In this document: positions 34,608 through 44,320 of the stretch, piece after piece | How the letters are laid out: each line of letters begins with the position of its first letter | Position numbering within the stretch: the first letter of the stretch is position 1 | Notes under the pieces: model-generated | The model's input: only the letters and a program-made list of their open reading frames with translations | Databases searched by the model: none | What the model was told of the DNA's origin: nothing | Translations under genes and position numbers: made by a program | Assembly (NCBI RefSeq): GCF_018492665.1 | Contig: NZ_JAFVME010000001.1 | Span: 558,001-622,000 of the forward strand | Direction of reading: 5' to 3' | Source of the DNA: Pedobacter sp. B4-66 | GTDB taxonomy: Bacteria; Bacteroidota; Bacteroidia; Sphingobacteriales; Sphingobacteriaceae | Length of the DNA stretch: 64,000 bases

Positions 34608-35509
34608 TGTTAAAGCATTTACATACACTTAGCGGTCACCAAAACCCCATATATGCACTTGCAAGCCCTGCAACAAAAGAAGATGTCTTTTTTAGTGCCG
34701 GTAACGACAAGGGGGTAGTTGAATGGTCATTAAAAACAATGACCTTTGTGAAGGTTCTGGTGCCCGTACAAAGTTCTGTTTATGCTTTACATAGCTATAA
34801 AGATTTGCTTTTTATAGCGCAAAGAAGTGGTTTAATCCTGGTGTTTGACATAAAGCTTCAGCAAACTATAGCCACATTAAGTCATCACCAAAAGGGAGTA
34901 TTCGACCTGAAAACCATTGCTTATAAAAACGAACTTTTAAGTACCGGAGAAGATGGAACAGTTGCTGTATGGTCACTAACTGATTTCTCTTTACTATACA
35001 ATTTCCCTATTTTACAGAATACAGTACGTACCATTGCGGTAAGCAATTCGGAAGAAGAAGTTGCTTTTGGATGTAAAGATGGAATTATCAGAGTTTACAA
35101 TTCTTTGGATTACAGCTTAAATATCGAGCTAAGCAGTCATAAGTTGCCAATTACTTCATTGCAGTACACTCCAGATGGATTATCTTTAATCTCAGGTGGA
35201 CGAGACGCACAATTAAAAGTGTGGAGCTTGCCTGATTATCAATTGGTAAATAACATCGCCGCACACATGTTTAGCGTATACAGCATTGCCTTCCATCCTA
35301 CCCAGCCTTATTTTGCTACCTGCAGTCAGGACAAGAGCATTAAGCTATGGGGTTCTAATGATTTTAAATTATATAAGATCCTTAGTTTAGAAAAGAATAC
35401 CGAAGGGCATTTTCACTCCATCAACAAACTCATCTGGAGCTCAGATGGCCAATACCTGATCTCCACCGGAGACGATAGACAGGTAATGGTATGGGAGTTT
35501 AATTCTTAA
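34607..35509 (+). CDS. WD40 repeat protein
   Basis: A 300-residue protein of about seven WD40-type blades with no signal peptide, so cytosolic. Repeat-like GH/WD pairs are readable: LHTLSGHQNPIYALAS...GVVEWSL, LLSTGEDGTVAVWSL, LSSHKLPITSLQYTPDG...LKVWSL, IAAHMFSVYSIAFHP...IKLWGS and a last KLIWSSDGQYLISTGDDRQVMVWEF closing the propeller. The ligand is unknown. It overlaps hisIE by one base, so it is part of the his operon, and its end overlaps the convergent barrel gene by 4 bases. Confidence 0.88.
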   Translation: MLKHLHTLSGHQNPIYALASPATKEDVFFSAGNDKGVVEWSLKTMTFVKVLVPVQSSVYALHSYKDLLFIAQRSGLILVFDIKLQQTIATLSHHQKGVFDLKTIAYKNELLSTGEDGTVAVWSLTDFSLLYNFPILQNTVRTIAVSNSEEEVAFGCKDGIIRVYNSLDYSLNIELSSHKLPITSLQYTPDGLSLISGGRDAQLKVWSLPDYQLVNNIAAHMFSVYSIAFHPTQPYFATCSQDKSIKLWGSNDFKLYKILSLEKNTEGHFHSINKLIWSSDGQYLISTGDDRQVMVWEFNS

Positions 35510-38313
35510 GGTTTTTTCTTTTCGGTACTTCCAAAAAAACGGGGATAATAAGCCAATGTTAGCATAAAATACTGCTGCAATACATTAACCGAACCGGTTG
35601 AAATGCTATTATTATAACCATAGTTGATGATACTTTTATTCTGCCCCAATAAATCTAATGCAGAAACCTTGATTTCAGCATTCTCTCCTTTTAAGAACCT
35701 GTAGGCAATACTTGCATTCCAGATAGCAAAATCGATGGGTTTTGAATAATTAGACGTGCTTCTATTGAAGTTAATATTCGTATTCCAGTATAGGCTCTTA
35801 GGCCATACCACGCTCATTCCACCAGTGGTTCCGAAATTCTTATAACTGTAATTCACATTTCCTTCCTGCTTAGTAGTACCTGTAGAAATTGACTGAGAAC
35901 CAGAAAAGCCAATCAGTGAATTGAAATTGTACGATAACCTAAGCCGATTGTAAGTAGTCAGGTTTTTTTGTAGTACTTCATCGCCATTGATGTAAGCTGG
36001 TGTATTTGCGTAGTTTAATTCACTTGCAAACGTAAGCTCCAAAAGGTTCGCTTTCATTTTAAATGCCTGTTGCCATTCAGCTCTATATCCTACATCCTGA
36101 TAGCCATTTACGTTAACATTGTAGTGCATTCTTCTACCCAGAGCATCATACCTGCTGCTATCGCCAATATAATTACCAATCTTACTTATCCAAAATCTAA
36201 GATTTAAACGTCCAGTACTTCCTACCCTTGTTCCATTATGTTCAAAACCAAATTCAAGCCTCTGTTTATAATCAGATTTAAGGTTAGCATTCCCATAATG
36301 GAGAAAATATACATTCGAACTATCAGTTAAAGGAGCTAACTGGTATACATTTGGATAGTTCGCAGAAGTAGTATAATTTAAACTGTAGGTTCTATTAAAC
36401 GTGCTCGCTTTATTGTGCGTATAGTCAACGAACACAGATGGGAGAAAGCGAAAATTGAATTCACTAAATCGCTGAAATACCTTTTCAGATGCATTTTTCT
36501 GATAAAAGACCTCACCTTCGGTAAACAGGCTCACTCTAAGTGTTTTATAATAACGATTATCTAAGTACTTTCTAAAGCTTTTTGAAAAGCCTATTACCGG
36601 TTTTTCACTGAGTGTACTGTAATTACTTTTATTGGTCAAGTAGCTATTCTTAACATACCCAATAGTATTATCCAGATCGCCAACTACAGCAGTTTCCTTA
36701 TTATCATTAACCTTCAATGCATTTTTAAACTCCATGTTCACACCTAAATACCTAAGAGAAAGCGGCCCGACATTCGGTACAGTTAAATTGATAGTATGTA
36801 CTGAATTGTTAAAACTGGTATTGTATTGCCTGTTGAAATTTTCATTCTGCGATGGGTCGGAAGTACTAAAATCTGTGGTTCGCTTACTATTATTACTACC
36901 AGAGGTATTGCTATAAGCATATTGTGTATCAAACTTTGCCTGTTTGTTACTCGAATTTAGATATGAATTTTTATTGGAAAGCTTTAGATTTACATCAATT
37001 GTCCGTTGGTCTCCACTATTTTCCTGCCGCGCTGCATTTTGGCTAGCCTCTCCAGTTGCATTATTAAGGCCAACAGCAGTTTGAGTGTTGATACTATTAT
37101 TAATGCTGTTCCTAATGTTAAAATTTGCATCTATATTTCTTTCGTCTGAGGAATGATTGTAAGAAGAATTAAAATTATGACTTCTATTTACATTTTTTGA
37201 TGTTCCAACATTATCTCTGATAAGTTGATTTCCGTCATTTAAGCTTTCAACTGTGTGAACCTGTTCTTTAAGATCATTGTCGGAATTAGAAAAGAAGTAA
37301 CTAGTATTAAGGCGGTCTGGCTTACCAAACTCATGAGCAAGGGTAAAACCTGCGGAGGTAAATATGTTTAGTCCACGCTGACGAAAGTCAGACTGATATT
37401 CATAGTTTGTTCCTTCGCCTTTGTAAGAGCTATTCGCCATAAGTGATTGAACATTATTGGCCGTTTTGTTAACATTATTGTGTGTACCTATAATACCTAC
37501 CTGCGTCTTGGGGGTATAACCATTAAGCATACCATCTATAGCATATCTCTTATCGGTACCATAACCACCTCCTATCTTACCAAAAAGACCACTCTTTTTA
37601 TCCTTCTTTAGCACAATATTCATATTTACATCAGGATTTACCTTATCCGGACTCTCCTTGTTTTCATAGACCTGGATTTTCTCTACTACATTTTTAGGAA
37701 GATTTTGGATGGCTATTTTAGGGTCGCCACCAAAAAAGGGCTTCCCTTCGACATAAAGATTACTTATTTTCTTTCCATTTACAGTAATCAATCCATCGCT
37801 CCATACTGTTACTCCGGCAAGCTTACGAAGTAAATCCTCTACAGTAGCATTGGTATCCAGCTTAAATGCATCCGCATTAAATACCAATGTATCCCCCTTC
37901 ATTTCTACTGGAGCTTTTTGAGCAACAATCTTTACTTCCTCCAGATTATTCTCTGCTCGTTCTGCAATAAGCATCTTTAGATCTAGTACTCTGGAATCTG
38001 CCGGAATTACAAACTCCTTCTTGTAAACCTGGTATCCAACATAACTCATTAGTATATTTAATTTAATGCCAACAGGAAGCTCTTTGAACTGAAACTTACC
38101 AAAGTTGTTAGACAACTGGTAACTGATCAGTTTATCATCACCGGCTTTATAAACGGAAAGCGTTGCAGATCGGAGTACATAATTGTGAACGGAATCCTTT
38201 ACTACCCCCTCTATTGCCCCTACATAAGTAGAGTCTTTTTTTTGGGCCCTGGAAGTAATAAAACATCCTAGCATAAAGATCTGTAAGCTTATAATGGTTA
38301 AATATTTGGTCAA
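35506..38313 (-). CDS. TonB-dependent receptor-like outer membrane beta-barrel protein
   Basis: A 935-residue protein: signal peptide (ISLQIFMLGCFITSRAQ), a carboxypeptidase-like domain (GAIEGVVKDSVHNYVLRSATL...NNFGKFQFKELP, about 30-110), a plug-like part (TVEDLLRKLAGVTVWSDGL, YVEGKPFFGGDPKIAIQNLP), and a Ser/Asn-rich barrel of about 650 residues with aromatic C-terminal strands (YFMLTLAYYPRFF). It resembles the outer-membrane barrel family 3 and the protein at 20.1 kb. It begins 36 bases after the broken propeller gene and is likely co-transcribed with the two propeller genes, which may supply or process its cargo. Confidence 0.85.
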   Translation of the reverse strand: MTKYLTIISLQIFMLGCFITSRAQKKDSTYVGAIEGVVKDSVHNYVLRSATLSVYKAGDDKLISYQLSNNFGKFQFKELPVGIKLNILMSYVGYQVYKKEFVIPADSRVLDLKMLIAERAENNLEEVKIVAQKAPVEMKGDTLVFNADAFKLDTNATVEDLLRKLAGVTVWSDGLITVNGKKISNLYVEGKPFFGGDPKIAIQNLPKNVVEKIQVYENKESPDKVNPDVNMNIVLKKDKKSGLFGKIGGGYGTDKRYAIDGMLNGYTPKTQVGIIGTHNNVNKTANNVQSLMANSSYKGEGTNYEYQSDFRQRGLNIFTSAGFTLAHEFGKPDRLNTSYFFSNSDNDLKEQVHTVESLNDGNQLIRDNVGTSKNVNRSHNFNSSYNHSSDERNIDANFNIRNSINNSINTQTAVGLNNATGEASQNAARQENSGDQRTIDVNLKLSNKNSYLNSSNKQAKFDTQYAYSNTSGSNNSKRTTDFSTSDPSQNENFNRQYNTSFNNSVHTINLTVPNVGPLSLRYLGVNMEFKNALKVNDNKETAVVGDLDNTIGYVKNSYLTNKSNYSTLSEKPVIGFSKSFRKYLDNRYYKTLRVSLFTEGEVFYQKNASEKVFQRFSEFNFRFLPSVFVDYTHNKASTFNRTYSLNYTTSANYPNVYQLAPLTDSSNVYFLHYGNANLKSDYKQRLEFGFEHNGTRVGSTGRLNLRFWISKIGNYIGDSSRYDALGRRMHYNVNVNGYQDVGYRAEWQQAFKMKANLLELTFASELNYANTPAYINGDEVLQKNLTTYNRLRLSYNFNSLIGFSGSQSISTGTTKQEGNVNYSYKNFGTTGGMSVVWPKSLYWNTNINFNRSTSNYSKPIDFAIWNASIAYRFLKGENAEIKVSALDLLGQNKSIINYGYNNSISTGSVNVLQQYFMLTLAYYPRFFGSTEKKKP

Positions 38314-38349
38314 TATGAAAGCGTTTAAATTTGTTTGTACTGGTTTAAG

Positions 38350-39557
38350 CTACAATTTCTCCTTGAGTTTGAACTTCAAAATTACAGGATTATCTGTTTT
38401 ATTTCGTTTGGTAAAATAGCTACTAAGTATGCTGTTGTATTTTATATTCTTGTCCTTATTTTCTTCATGCGCATCAAACATTACAGCAGATGAAAAGCTA
38501 GTATAAACAAATTCTCCATCACATGCAGATAAAGGAAAAGTATGATAATACTTACTATTCACTGGTAGAAAATAAGTACTGCTATCCGTAAGAATATGAT
38601 CAACATCAATCGACGCACCTGATTTCAGATTATAGATTAGATTGACGGGGTGAAACTTACTTATGTAAAACAGCAGATTATTGCCGGTTTTCATAACGTT
38701 GGTTACATCATAAATCCATTCAGGATTAGCTGAATAAAGCTTTTTCCTTGAAATGTACTATCCGCTAGAAAATTTGCAGGAATAGAATTTACAGTGGGAA
38801 ATATTATCCTATACAAATTCTGAACCCTCGAGGGACTTATCTTAAAAATATTGTAATCACTACTTCTGGTAAAAAAAACAGCTGTATCTAATCCAGAATC
38901 AGATAATCTAATAAACTGTGATTGGTAATCATCTTTTAGTTTTAAGCTTGGCACATCATAAGGAAAAGCTTTTGCTGTAACATTCGTATAGTCTGTAACA
39001 TACTTAATCAGAAAACGCGTTTTTATTCTATCTGTTTTATCATCTTCATAGAGCCAAGGTACAATTGTAGTGTTTCCCGCAACAAACCTACCTTCATTTA
39101 TCAATTCATAATCATTGACAACAACCTCTGCTTTTTTTTTGCCATCCAAATCAAAAAATATTTGGGTTATTATGTCATTTGGCCATTTAAAAATTGAGAT
39201 TTCATTTTTCCAACGGTTCAATCTAAAACCAAGCACACTTTTTTTACTGCCTAAATAGATTTTGTGATGGAATTTTCCATTTTTAGTAAAAAACAAAATA
39301 CACTTGGTAGTTTTATCTAAAATGATGAAATAATCATCAGTTATTTCCAAATGATCTATCCTACCAAAAAGGCTTTCTTTTGTAGTCTCAAGAGGTATAT
39401 AAGTACTACTTTCAAACACTTCACTTGCCGACGCACCAAAAGCATTGCCAACGTCTATTCTCATAGTCGTAACATTTGAAGTATCTATTGGGATAATTTT
39501 CTGTGCTTGCGAATAGAATCCGGTAAACAGCAGACAGATGATGAGCGTTTTTATCAT
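38350..39557 (-). pseudogene. Frameshifted 6-bladed beta-propeller lipoprotein-family paralogue
   Basis: Two adjacent frames (38703-39557 and 38350-38694) together match the intact neighbour at 39579-40862 end to end. The first frame ends FQGKSFIQLILNGFMM, out of register. Shifting at the T5 run at 38741-38745 (A5 on the coding strand) restores LYSANPEWIYDVTNVMKTGNNLLF, aligning with YLQDNPNAIFALSNCFQIGDNLIF of the paralogue. One lost A in the homopolymer explains it. Signal peptide (FTGFYSQA) and the propeller are otherwise intact. It is either a recent pseudogene, a phase-variable tract, or a sequencing error. Confidence 0.82.
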
Positions 39558-39578
39558 AACGTTTTAGTTCATGTGATA

Positions 39579-40862
39579 CTATAAATTGTCTTTTAACTTA
39601 ATCTGAACCAGGACTGGGTTATCCTCCCCACTTCCTTTTCCGAAATAGTCAATTAGCACTCTATTGTATTTGACGTTTTTATCCTTGTTATCTTCATGAA
39701 TTTGAAACATATCAATTGATGAAAAAGTAGAATACAAATATTTACCATCACCGGCAACAAAACCTGTATATCCGGCCATTCTATCATCAGCTATAGGTAA
39801 GAAATAAGACATAGCATCTGTTGTGATATGACCAAGGGCAATAAGTGAACCTGATTTAAGATTATAGATCATGGAAGATTGATTTCTAAAGTCATTATTT
39901 AAACAATTTACTTTAAAGATCAGGTTATCGCCAATCTGAAAACAATTACTCAGGGCGAAGATGGCATTCGGATTATCTTGGAGATATTTAAATCTTTTGC
40001 CTTTAAAATCATTATTAAAGAGGAAATCCTTAGGTAGTGAATTGACTAATGGAAAAAGAAATCTGTAAGCATGCTCAACAGTATTTGGAGAAGCTTTGTA
40101 GATATTGTAATCATTTGGCTTAACAAAAAATACCGCTGAATCAACTCCATAGCTAAAAAAGGGGCCGCTTCCCGCACTCATGACCTCTTCAGAAACAGAT
40201 AAACCTTCTGCCTGATAAGGAAAAGCAAAAGTTTTTGGTTTCTTAAAATCATTTGTATATCCCATCAAATATTTTGTCTTTACACCATCCTTTCCATCAT
40301 CATCGTAATTCTCAGCAGTAATCATTAGATTCTTTGATACAAATCTTCCATCGTAGATCATTGCCTCATTTTCTCCTCTCAATATCTCTTTAGTTTTCTT
40401 GCCATCAAAATTGTAGAAATAATGTGTTTGCTGTCTTGTTTTATTATTCCACATTGAAAACATAATTTCCTTATTCCATTTATTGATTTTAAAATCACGG
40501 ATTCGAGTACTAGCGTCCCCCAATGTAAAGCTGCCACCCTTTATTTTGCCATGAAATTTACCGTCCTTTTTAAAAATTAAAATAGAATTGGTGGTTTCAT
40601 CAAGAATAATATAATATTCATCGGTTATTTCCAACTGATCTACCTTTCCAAAGGTGCTTTCTTTTGTAGTTTCAAGAGGAATGTAAGTAACACTTTCGAA
40701 TATTTCTGAGGCATTGCCCCCATTGGCATTTATAGGATCTACCCGTAAAGTCATTACTTTAGAAGTATCAATAGGAATTACCTTTTGGGCAAAAGCACCG
40801 AAACCAGCAATCGCAAAAAGGCATAGCAAGGCTAAAGATTTGAGGAGTTGTTGAGCGCGCAT
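39579..40862 (-). CDS. Secreted 6-bladed beta-propeller protein
   Basis: 427 residues. Signal peptide LLKSLALLCLFAIAGFGAFAQ, then an opening shared with its broken paralogue (KVIPIDTSKVMTLRVDPINA, ASEIFESVTYIPLETTKEST) followed by repeated propeller strands (VDQLEITDEYYIILDETTNSIL, GDNLIFKVN). It resembles the 6-bladed beta-propeller proteins of Bacteroidetes (DUF4934/DUF5128-like), which often sit beside TonB-linked barrels. The function is unknown. It is 21 bases upstream of the broken copy, so the duplication is in tandem, and it is first in the operon leading to the barrel at 35.5 kb. Confidence 0.75.
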   Translation of the reverse strand: MRAQQLLKSLALLCLFAIAGFGAFAQKVIPIDTSKVMTLRVDPINANGGNASEIFESVTYIPLETTKESTFGKVDQLEITDEYYIILDETTNSILIFKKDGKFHGKIKGGSFTLGDASTRIRDFKINKWNKEIMFSMWNNKTRQQTHYFYNFDGKKTKEILRGENEAMIYDGRFVSKNLMITAENYDDDGKDGVKTKYLMGYTNDFKKPKTFAFPYQAEGLSVSEEVMSAGSGPFFSYGVDSAVFFVKPNDYNIYKASPNTVEHAYRFLFPLVNSLPKDFLFNNDFKGKRFKYLQDNPNAIFALSNCFQIGDNLIFKVNCLNNDFRNQSSMIYNLKSGSLIALGHITTDAMSYFLPIADDRMAGYTGFVAGDGKYLYSTFSSIDMFQIHEDNKDKNVKYNRVLIDYFGKGSGEDNPVLVQIKLKDNL

Positions 40863-40962
40863 ATTTGGTTAAATTTATTTTAAGAAAATCTTAATCTTCT
40901 ACACAAGTATACTGTTTTTTTAAGGAAAGTTTGTTTAAATTCGAGGATACTAAGTATAAGTT

Positions 40963-41439
40963 ATGGCTAAAGAACACCTATATCAAACGAGTTTAATATG
41001 GACAGGCAATAAAGGTTCAGGAACAATGGACTACCGGTCTTACGAGAGAAGTTATACTATATCAATAGACCATAAAGCAGATATTCAAGGATCATCTGAT
41101 TCAGCATTTTTGGGTGATAAAACCAAGCACAATCCAGAAGATTTACTGGTTTCATCATTATCATCATGTCATATGCTTTGGTTTTTACACCTATGCTCGC
41201 AAAACGAGATCATTGTATTAGATTATACAGATAATGCAGTAGGGAAAATGGCTGAAGAGCCAAGCGGAAGTGGTCATTTCACCGAGGTCATTTTAAACCC
41301 CGTAGTTGTAATTAACAATCAAGATCATGTAGAAAAAGCCAATGCATTACATGAACAAGCAAACAAGATGTGCTTTATTGCTAACTCATGCAATTTCCCG
41401 GTTACACACAATCCTAAATGTATTGTTGAAAGGGGTTAA
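40963..41439 (+). CDS. OsmC family peroxiredoxin
   Basis: A 158-residue protein with the OsmC/Ohr fold. The peroxidatic Cys69 lies in LSSLSSCHMLWFLHL at the start of the central helix, and the second Cys region is MCFIANSCNFPV (Cys137/Cys143). The start motif HLYQTSLIWTGNKGSGTMDYRSYERSY is typical of the OsmC branch. These proteins reduce organic hydroperoxides using thiol donors. It stands alone, divergent from the propeller operon and convergent with the NlpC/P60 gene. Confidence 0.88.
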   Translation: MAKEHLYQTSLIWTGNKGSGTMDYRSYERSYTISIDHKADIQGSSDSAFLGDKTKHNPEDLLVSSLSSCHMLWFLHLCSQNEIIVLDYTDNAVGKMAEEPSGSGHFTEVILNPVVVINNQDHVEKANALHEQANKMCFIANSCNFPVTHNPKCIVERG

Positions 41440-41452
41440 AAGAAATTAAAAC

Positions 41453-41469
41453 GGGGAGGACGACTCCCC
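41453..41469. terminator. Short hairpin between convergent osmC-like and NlpC/P60 genes
   Basis: GGGGAG (41453-41458) and CTCCCC (41464-41469) with a 5-nt loop form a GC-rich stem 13 bases past the OsmC stop. A U tract is lacking, so termination efficiency is uncertain. Confidence 0.45.
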
Positions 41470-41493
41470 CATTAAATAATCACATAAAAAATG

Positions 41494-42273
41494 TTAAGAA
41501 TAACGCTTTATGATTCTAAGTTTATGTGAATACCTACCCAATTCAGCATTATAAATACCCTGATTATCCATTGGGTCTATTCTGACTTTACCCGAAGCAT
41601 GGATGATATCTTTTGCATTAAGCATAATGCCCACATGAATGATGCGACCATCTTCGTTATCAAAAAAAGCCATATCCCCTGGTTTAACTTCCGGTAAAAA
41701 ATCGACTGTTGTTCCCTGTTCAGCCTGCTGCCATGCATCCCTGTTTAATTGTATTCCGTGCAGTTTAAATACAATCTGCACAAATCCTGAACAATCCATA
41801 CCAAACAAGTTTTTACCTCCCCATAAATAGGAAACATTTTGGAAAAAAAGCGCAGTATTTATCACATCAACAGGCCCAGAAACTGGCAATTCTGTCGGAG
41901 TAAACAAAACTTCATATTTTTCATCACCAATACTACAATGGCCGTTATCAAAGGATGGAAGATTACTTCCAGGCGATATGTAATATTTACTACCCTGCGT
42001 ATCTGTTATTACATTACCCATTTCTGCCGGTGCCAGATGTTTACAATTATGGTTATAAACAAACTCCTCTAAAGATACTTCTGCCAACTGCTTAAAATCC
42101 ATCCAACCCTCATATCCATCATAAGCATTACGCACTTGCCACCACTTTTCAGTTTTCGAAATGATCTCTACATGATCACCAAAAAGCAATTGAGAAGCAA
42201 TTTCAGCTCTGTCTGATGGCTCAGTTCTTAGGGGTGCTACTGCTACCCTGCATATTCCATAGTATTCTTCCAT
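41494..42273 (-). CDS. NlpC/P60 (C40) cysteine peptidase with SH3 domains
   Basis: 259 residues. An N-terminal bacterial SH3 domain (about 5-65, VAVAPLRTEPSDRAEIASQLLFGDHVEIISKTEKWWQVR) and a second SH3-like part (about 70-140) precede the C40 catalytic domain: YLWGGKNLFGMDCSGFVQ with Cys161, GRIIHVGIML with His213, and the third polar residue at His226 in DIIHASG. It resembles the gamma-D-glutamyl-diaminopimelate endopeptidases that recycle cell-wall peptides. No signal peptide is seen, so it is probably cytosolic and acts on imported muropeptides. Confidence 0.9.
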   Translation of the reverse strand: MEEYYGICRVAVAPLRTEPSDRAEIASQLLFGDHVEIISKTEKWWQVRNAYDGYEGWMDFKQLAEVSLEEFVYNHNCKHLAPAEMGNVITDTQGSKYYISPGSNLPSFDNGHCSIGDEKYEVLFTPTELPVSGPVDVINTALFFQNVSYLWGGKNLFGMDCSGFVQIVFKLHGIQLNRDAWQQAEQGTTVDFLPEVKPGDMAFFDNEDGRIIHVGIMLNAKDIIHASGKVRIDPMDNQGIYNAELGRYSHKLRIIKRYS

Positions 42274-42355
42274 AGCATAAAATCAATGGTATAAATGTAA
42301 ACTTTTGAACAGTTATTTTGTTATTTTTATAGTATAAACCTTAATCTATAAGACG

Positions 42356-42811
42356 ATGAACCTCAAAAAAATTTTAATTGCTGTTGATAACAGTACCTGT
42401 TCAGAAAAAGCGGCAAAAGTGGGTTACGAAGTAGCAAAAACTTTTGGCGCAGAGGTTGCACTTGTTAATATTATAGAACCCGTGCCTGCTAATATCAGTC
42501 CTGATTTAACCTTAGCCCCTGTTTTTTTGGAAACTTACGACAATAGTGAAGAGAACAGCCATTTACTTTTAAAAGAAATAGAAACAAAATTTAGCCATGG
42601 CATACCTACCACTTATTTGAGTGTGGTTGATAGCGCAGCGCATGGTATTATACAGCAATCTGATGAGTATGGCTCTGATCTGATTGTAATTGGAACTTAC
42701 GGTCGTACCGGTTTATATCACTTTTTAATGGGAAGTGTAGCAGAGCATGTTGCCAGGAAATCGGCTTGCCCTGTTTTAATCGTACCGAACAAATACGAAG
42801 AGAAAAACTAA
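42356..42811 (+). CDS. Universal stress protein UspA family
   Basis: A 151-residue single UspA domain: NLKKILIAVDNSTCSEKAAKVGYEVA at the start, VALVNIIEPVP, DLIVIGTYGRTG, and the nucleotide-binding C-terminal motif GLYHFLMGSVAEHVARKSACPVLIVP (GxxGx9GS). It probably binds ATP. It stands between the NlpC/P60 gene and the dicluster ferredoxin gene, transcribed alone, with a hairpin terminator downstream. Confidence 0.93.
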   Translation: MNLKKILIAVDNSTCSEKAAKVGYEVAKTFGAEVALVNIIEPVPANISPDLTLAPVFLETYDNSEENSHLLLKEIETKFSHGIPTTYLSVVDSAAHGIIQQSDEYGSDLIVIGTYGRTGLYHFLMGSVAEHVARKSACPVLIVPNKYEEKN

Positions 42812-42820
42812 AACAAAAAA

Positions 42821-42841
42821 AGGACGCCCAATGGGTGTCCT
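42821..42841. terminator. Terminator between uspA-like and ferredoxin genes
   Basis: AGGACGCCCA (42821-42830) pairs with TGGGTGTCCT (42832-42841), including one G-U pair; inner pairs must open for a loop. A poly-A tract on its left becomes a T7 tract on the minus strand, so it best serves the ferredoxin gene ending at 42868, and may also stop the convergent usp transcript. Confidence 0.7.
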
Positions 42842-42867
42842 GTATAAATTTTGTTATTAAGCTAAAA

Positions 42868-43218
42868 CTAGTTTTCCTGATGTAACCAAGCTTTTTTTGC
42901 TAATAATTCTTCTTCTGTTTCGCGAACATCCTCGTCATCAACGCAACAATCAACCGGGCAAACGGCAGCGCATTGAGGCTCATCATGAAAGCCTTTACAT
43001 TCTGTACACTTATCCGAAACGATATAATAGACTTCATCCGATCCTGCATCTTGTGCAGCCTCAGCATCTATTTGTTTGTCGCCAAAATCGATAATACCAT
43101 TTAAATTGGTACCATCAGAAAATCTCCAGGCAGTGCCTGCGTCATAAATTGCATTATTAGGGCATTCAGGCTCACATGCTCCGCAGTTAATACATTCGTC
43201 TGTTATTTTAATAGCCAT
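42868..43218 (-). CDS. 4Fe-4S dicluster ferredoxin
   Basis: 116 residues with two cluster-binding motifs: [12 protein letters not shown] (about 11-22) and [22 protein letters not shown], whose longer spacing between the second and third Cys is typical of Alvin-type ferredoxins. The acidic C-terminal tail [19 protein letters not shown] is also common. It carries low-potential electrons. It is divergent from the LuxC-like acyl-CoA reductase gene with 77 bases between the starts. Confidence 0.93.
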   Translation of the reverse strand: MAIKITDECINCGACEPECPNNAIYDAGTAWRFSDGTNLNGIIDFGDKQIDAEAAQDAGSDEVYYIVSDKCTECKGFHDEPQCAAVCPVDCCVDDEDVRETEEELLAKKAWLHQEN

Positions 43219-43295
43219 GTCTTCGTGTAAATCTATTGCTAAGGGTTAACTTTGCAATGCAAATATAACACTTAAACTTTAAAATTGTTGGAAAT

Positions 43296-44315
43296 ATGCC
43301 AATCCTTACTACAGAAAAACTAATTATTGCTTTAAAAGAACTTAGCGACTACATGGCCAAACCTAACGAAGGTTTCAAAAACCTAATGTTTTCGGGCCAA
43401 AACAGCAATGCATGGTTTACTATAGATGAGGTTCAAAGATCATTAAATGCTTTGCATAAAATGTTGAACCAACAGGATCTGGAGATCTGGTTTCAGGACA
43501 TTACAATTACCGACACTCCTAAAAAAGTAGGGTTGATACTTGCCGGAAACATCCCTTTAGTTGGCTTTCATGATGTTTTATCAGTTCTTGCTACAGGAAA
43601 CATCGCATTAATTAAACTATCATCATCCGATGATAAATTGCTTCCTGCCCTACTCGTTCAGCTGGTAATTATTGAACCTCAATTGGCAGAACATATTATA
43701 TATGTTGATCGTTTGAAAGATTTTGATGCTGTGATAGCAACCGGCAGTAACAATACATCAAGATATTTTGATTTTTATTTTGGCAAGGTGCCTAACATCA
43801 TCCGTAAAAACAGAAATAGCATTGCGGTATTAAACGGACAAGAAAGCCCTGCCGAAATTGCACTTCTTGGACACGATATATTTGATTATTTCGGTTTAGG
43901 ATGCAGAAATGTTTCTAAATTATTCATTCCTGAAGACTACGATATCAAAAACTTTTTTGAACCTCTAGAGTCTTTCAAAGAAATCATCAACCATTTCAAA
44001 TACAACAACAATTACGATTACAACAAATCGATATACCTTGTAAATATGGCAGAGCATTATGATAATGGCTTCCTGCTATTGAAGGCAGACACTGGAATGG
44101 CCTCTCCATTGGCTGTATTGTTCTATGAACGCTACAAAAATATTGATGATGTAGCAGAAAAATTAAAAGCAGAAGAAGAAAACATTCAATGTGTGGTAAG
44201 CAACATACCTTTTGAACTGAAAACTGGCGTACAAGCCTTTGGCGAAAGTCAGTCGCCAAAACTTTGGGACTATGCTGATAATGTAAACACAATTGCATTC
44301 CTTACAACAATATAA
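43296..44315 (+). CDS. LuxC-like acyl-CoA reductase
   Basis: A 339-residue aldehyde-dehydrogenase-fold protein of the LuxC family. GLILAGNIPLVGFHDVLSVLATGN corresponds to the nucleotide-binding part, AVIATGSNNTSRYFDFYFG to the Rossmann segment, and GLGCRNVSKLFIP holds the likely catalytic Cys near 203. It should reduce an acyl-CoA or acyl-ACP to an aldehyde; the physiological substrate is unknown. No luxD/luxE or alkane genes are nearby. A ferredoxin gene is divergent from it. Confidence 0.85.
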   Translation: MPILTTEKLIIALKELSDYMAKPNEGFKNLMFSGQNSNAWFTIDEVQRSLNALHKMLNQQDLEIWFQDITITDTPKKVGLILAGNIPLVGFHDVLSVLATGNIALIKLSSSDDKLLPALLVQLVIIEPQLAEHIIYVDRLKDFDAVIATGSNNTSRYFDFYFGKVPNIIRKNRNSIAVLNGQESPAEIALLGHDIFDYFGLGCRNVSKLFIPEDYDIKNFFEPLESFKEIINHFKYNNNYDYNKSIYLVNMAEHYDNGFLLLKADTGMASPLAVLFYERYKNIDDVAEKLKAEEENIQCVVSNIPFELKTGVQAFGESQSPKLWDYADNVNTIAFLTTI

Positions 44316-44320
44316 AAAAA

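Noticed and set aside
38703..39557. Stand-alone 284-residue beta-propeller gene
   Set aside because: Its C-terminus is out-of-frame sequence and the lost part continues in the next frame, so it is treated as one broken gene with 38350-38694.
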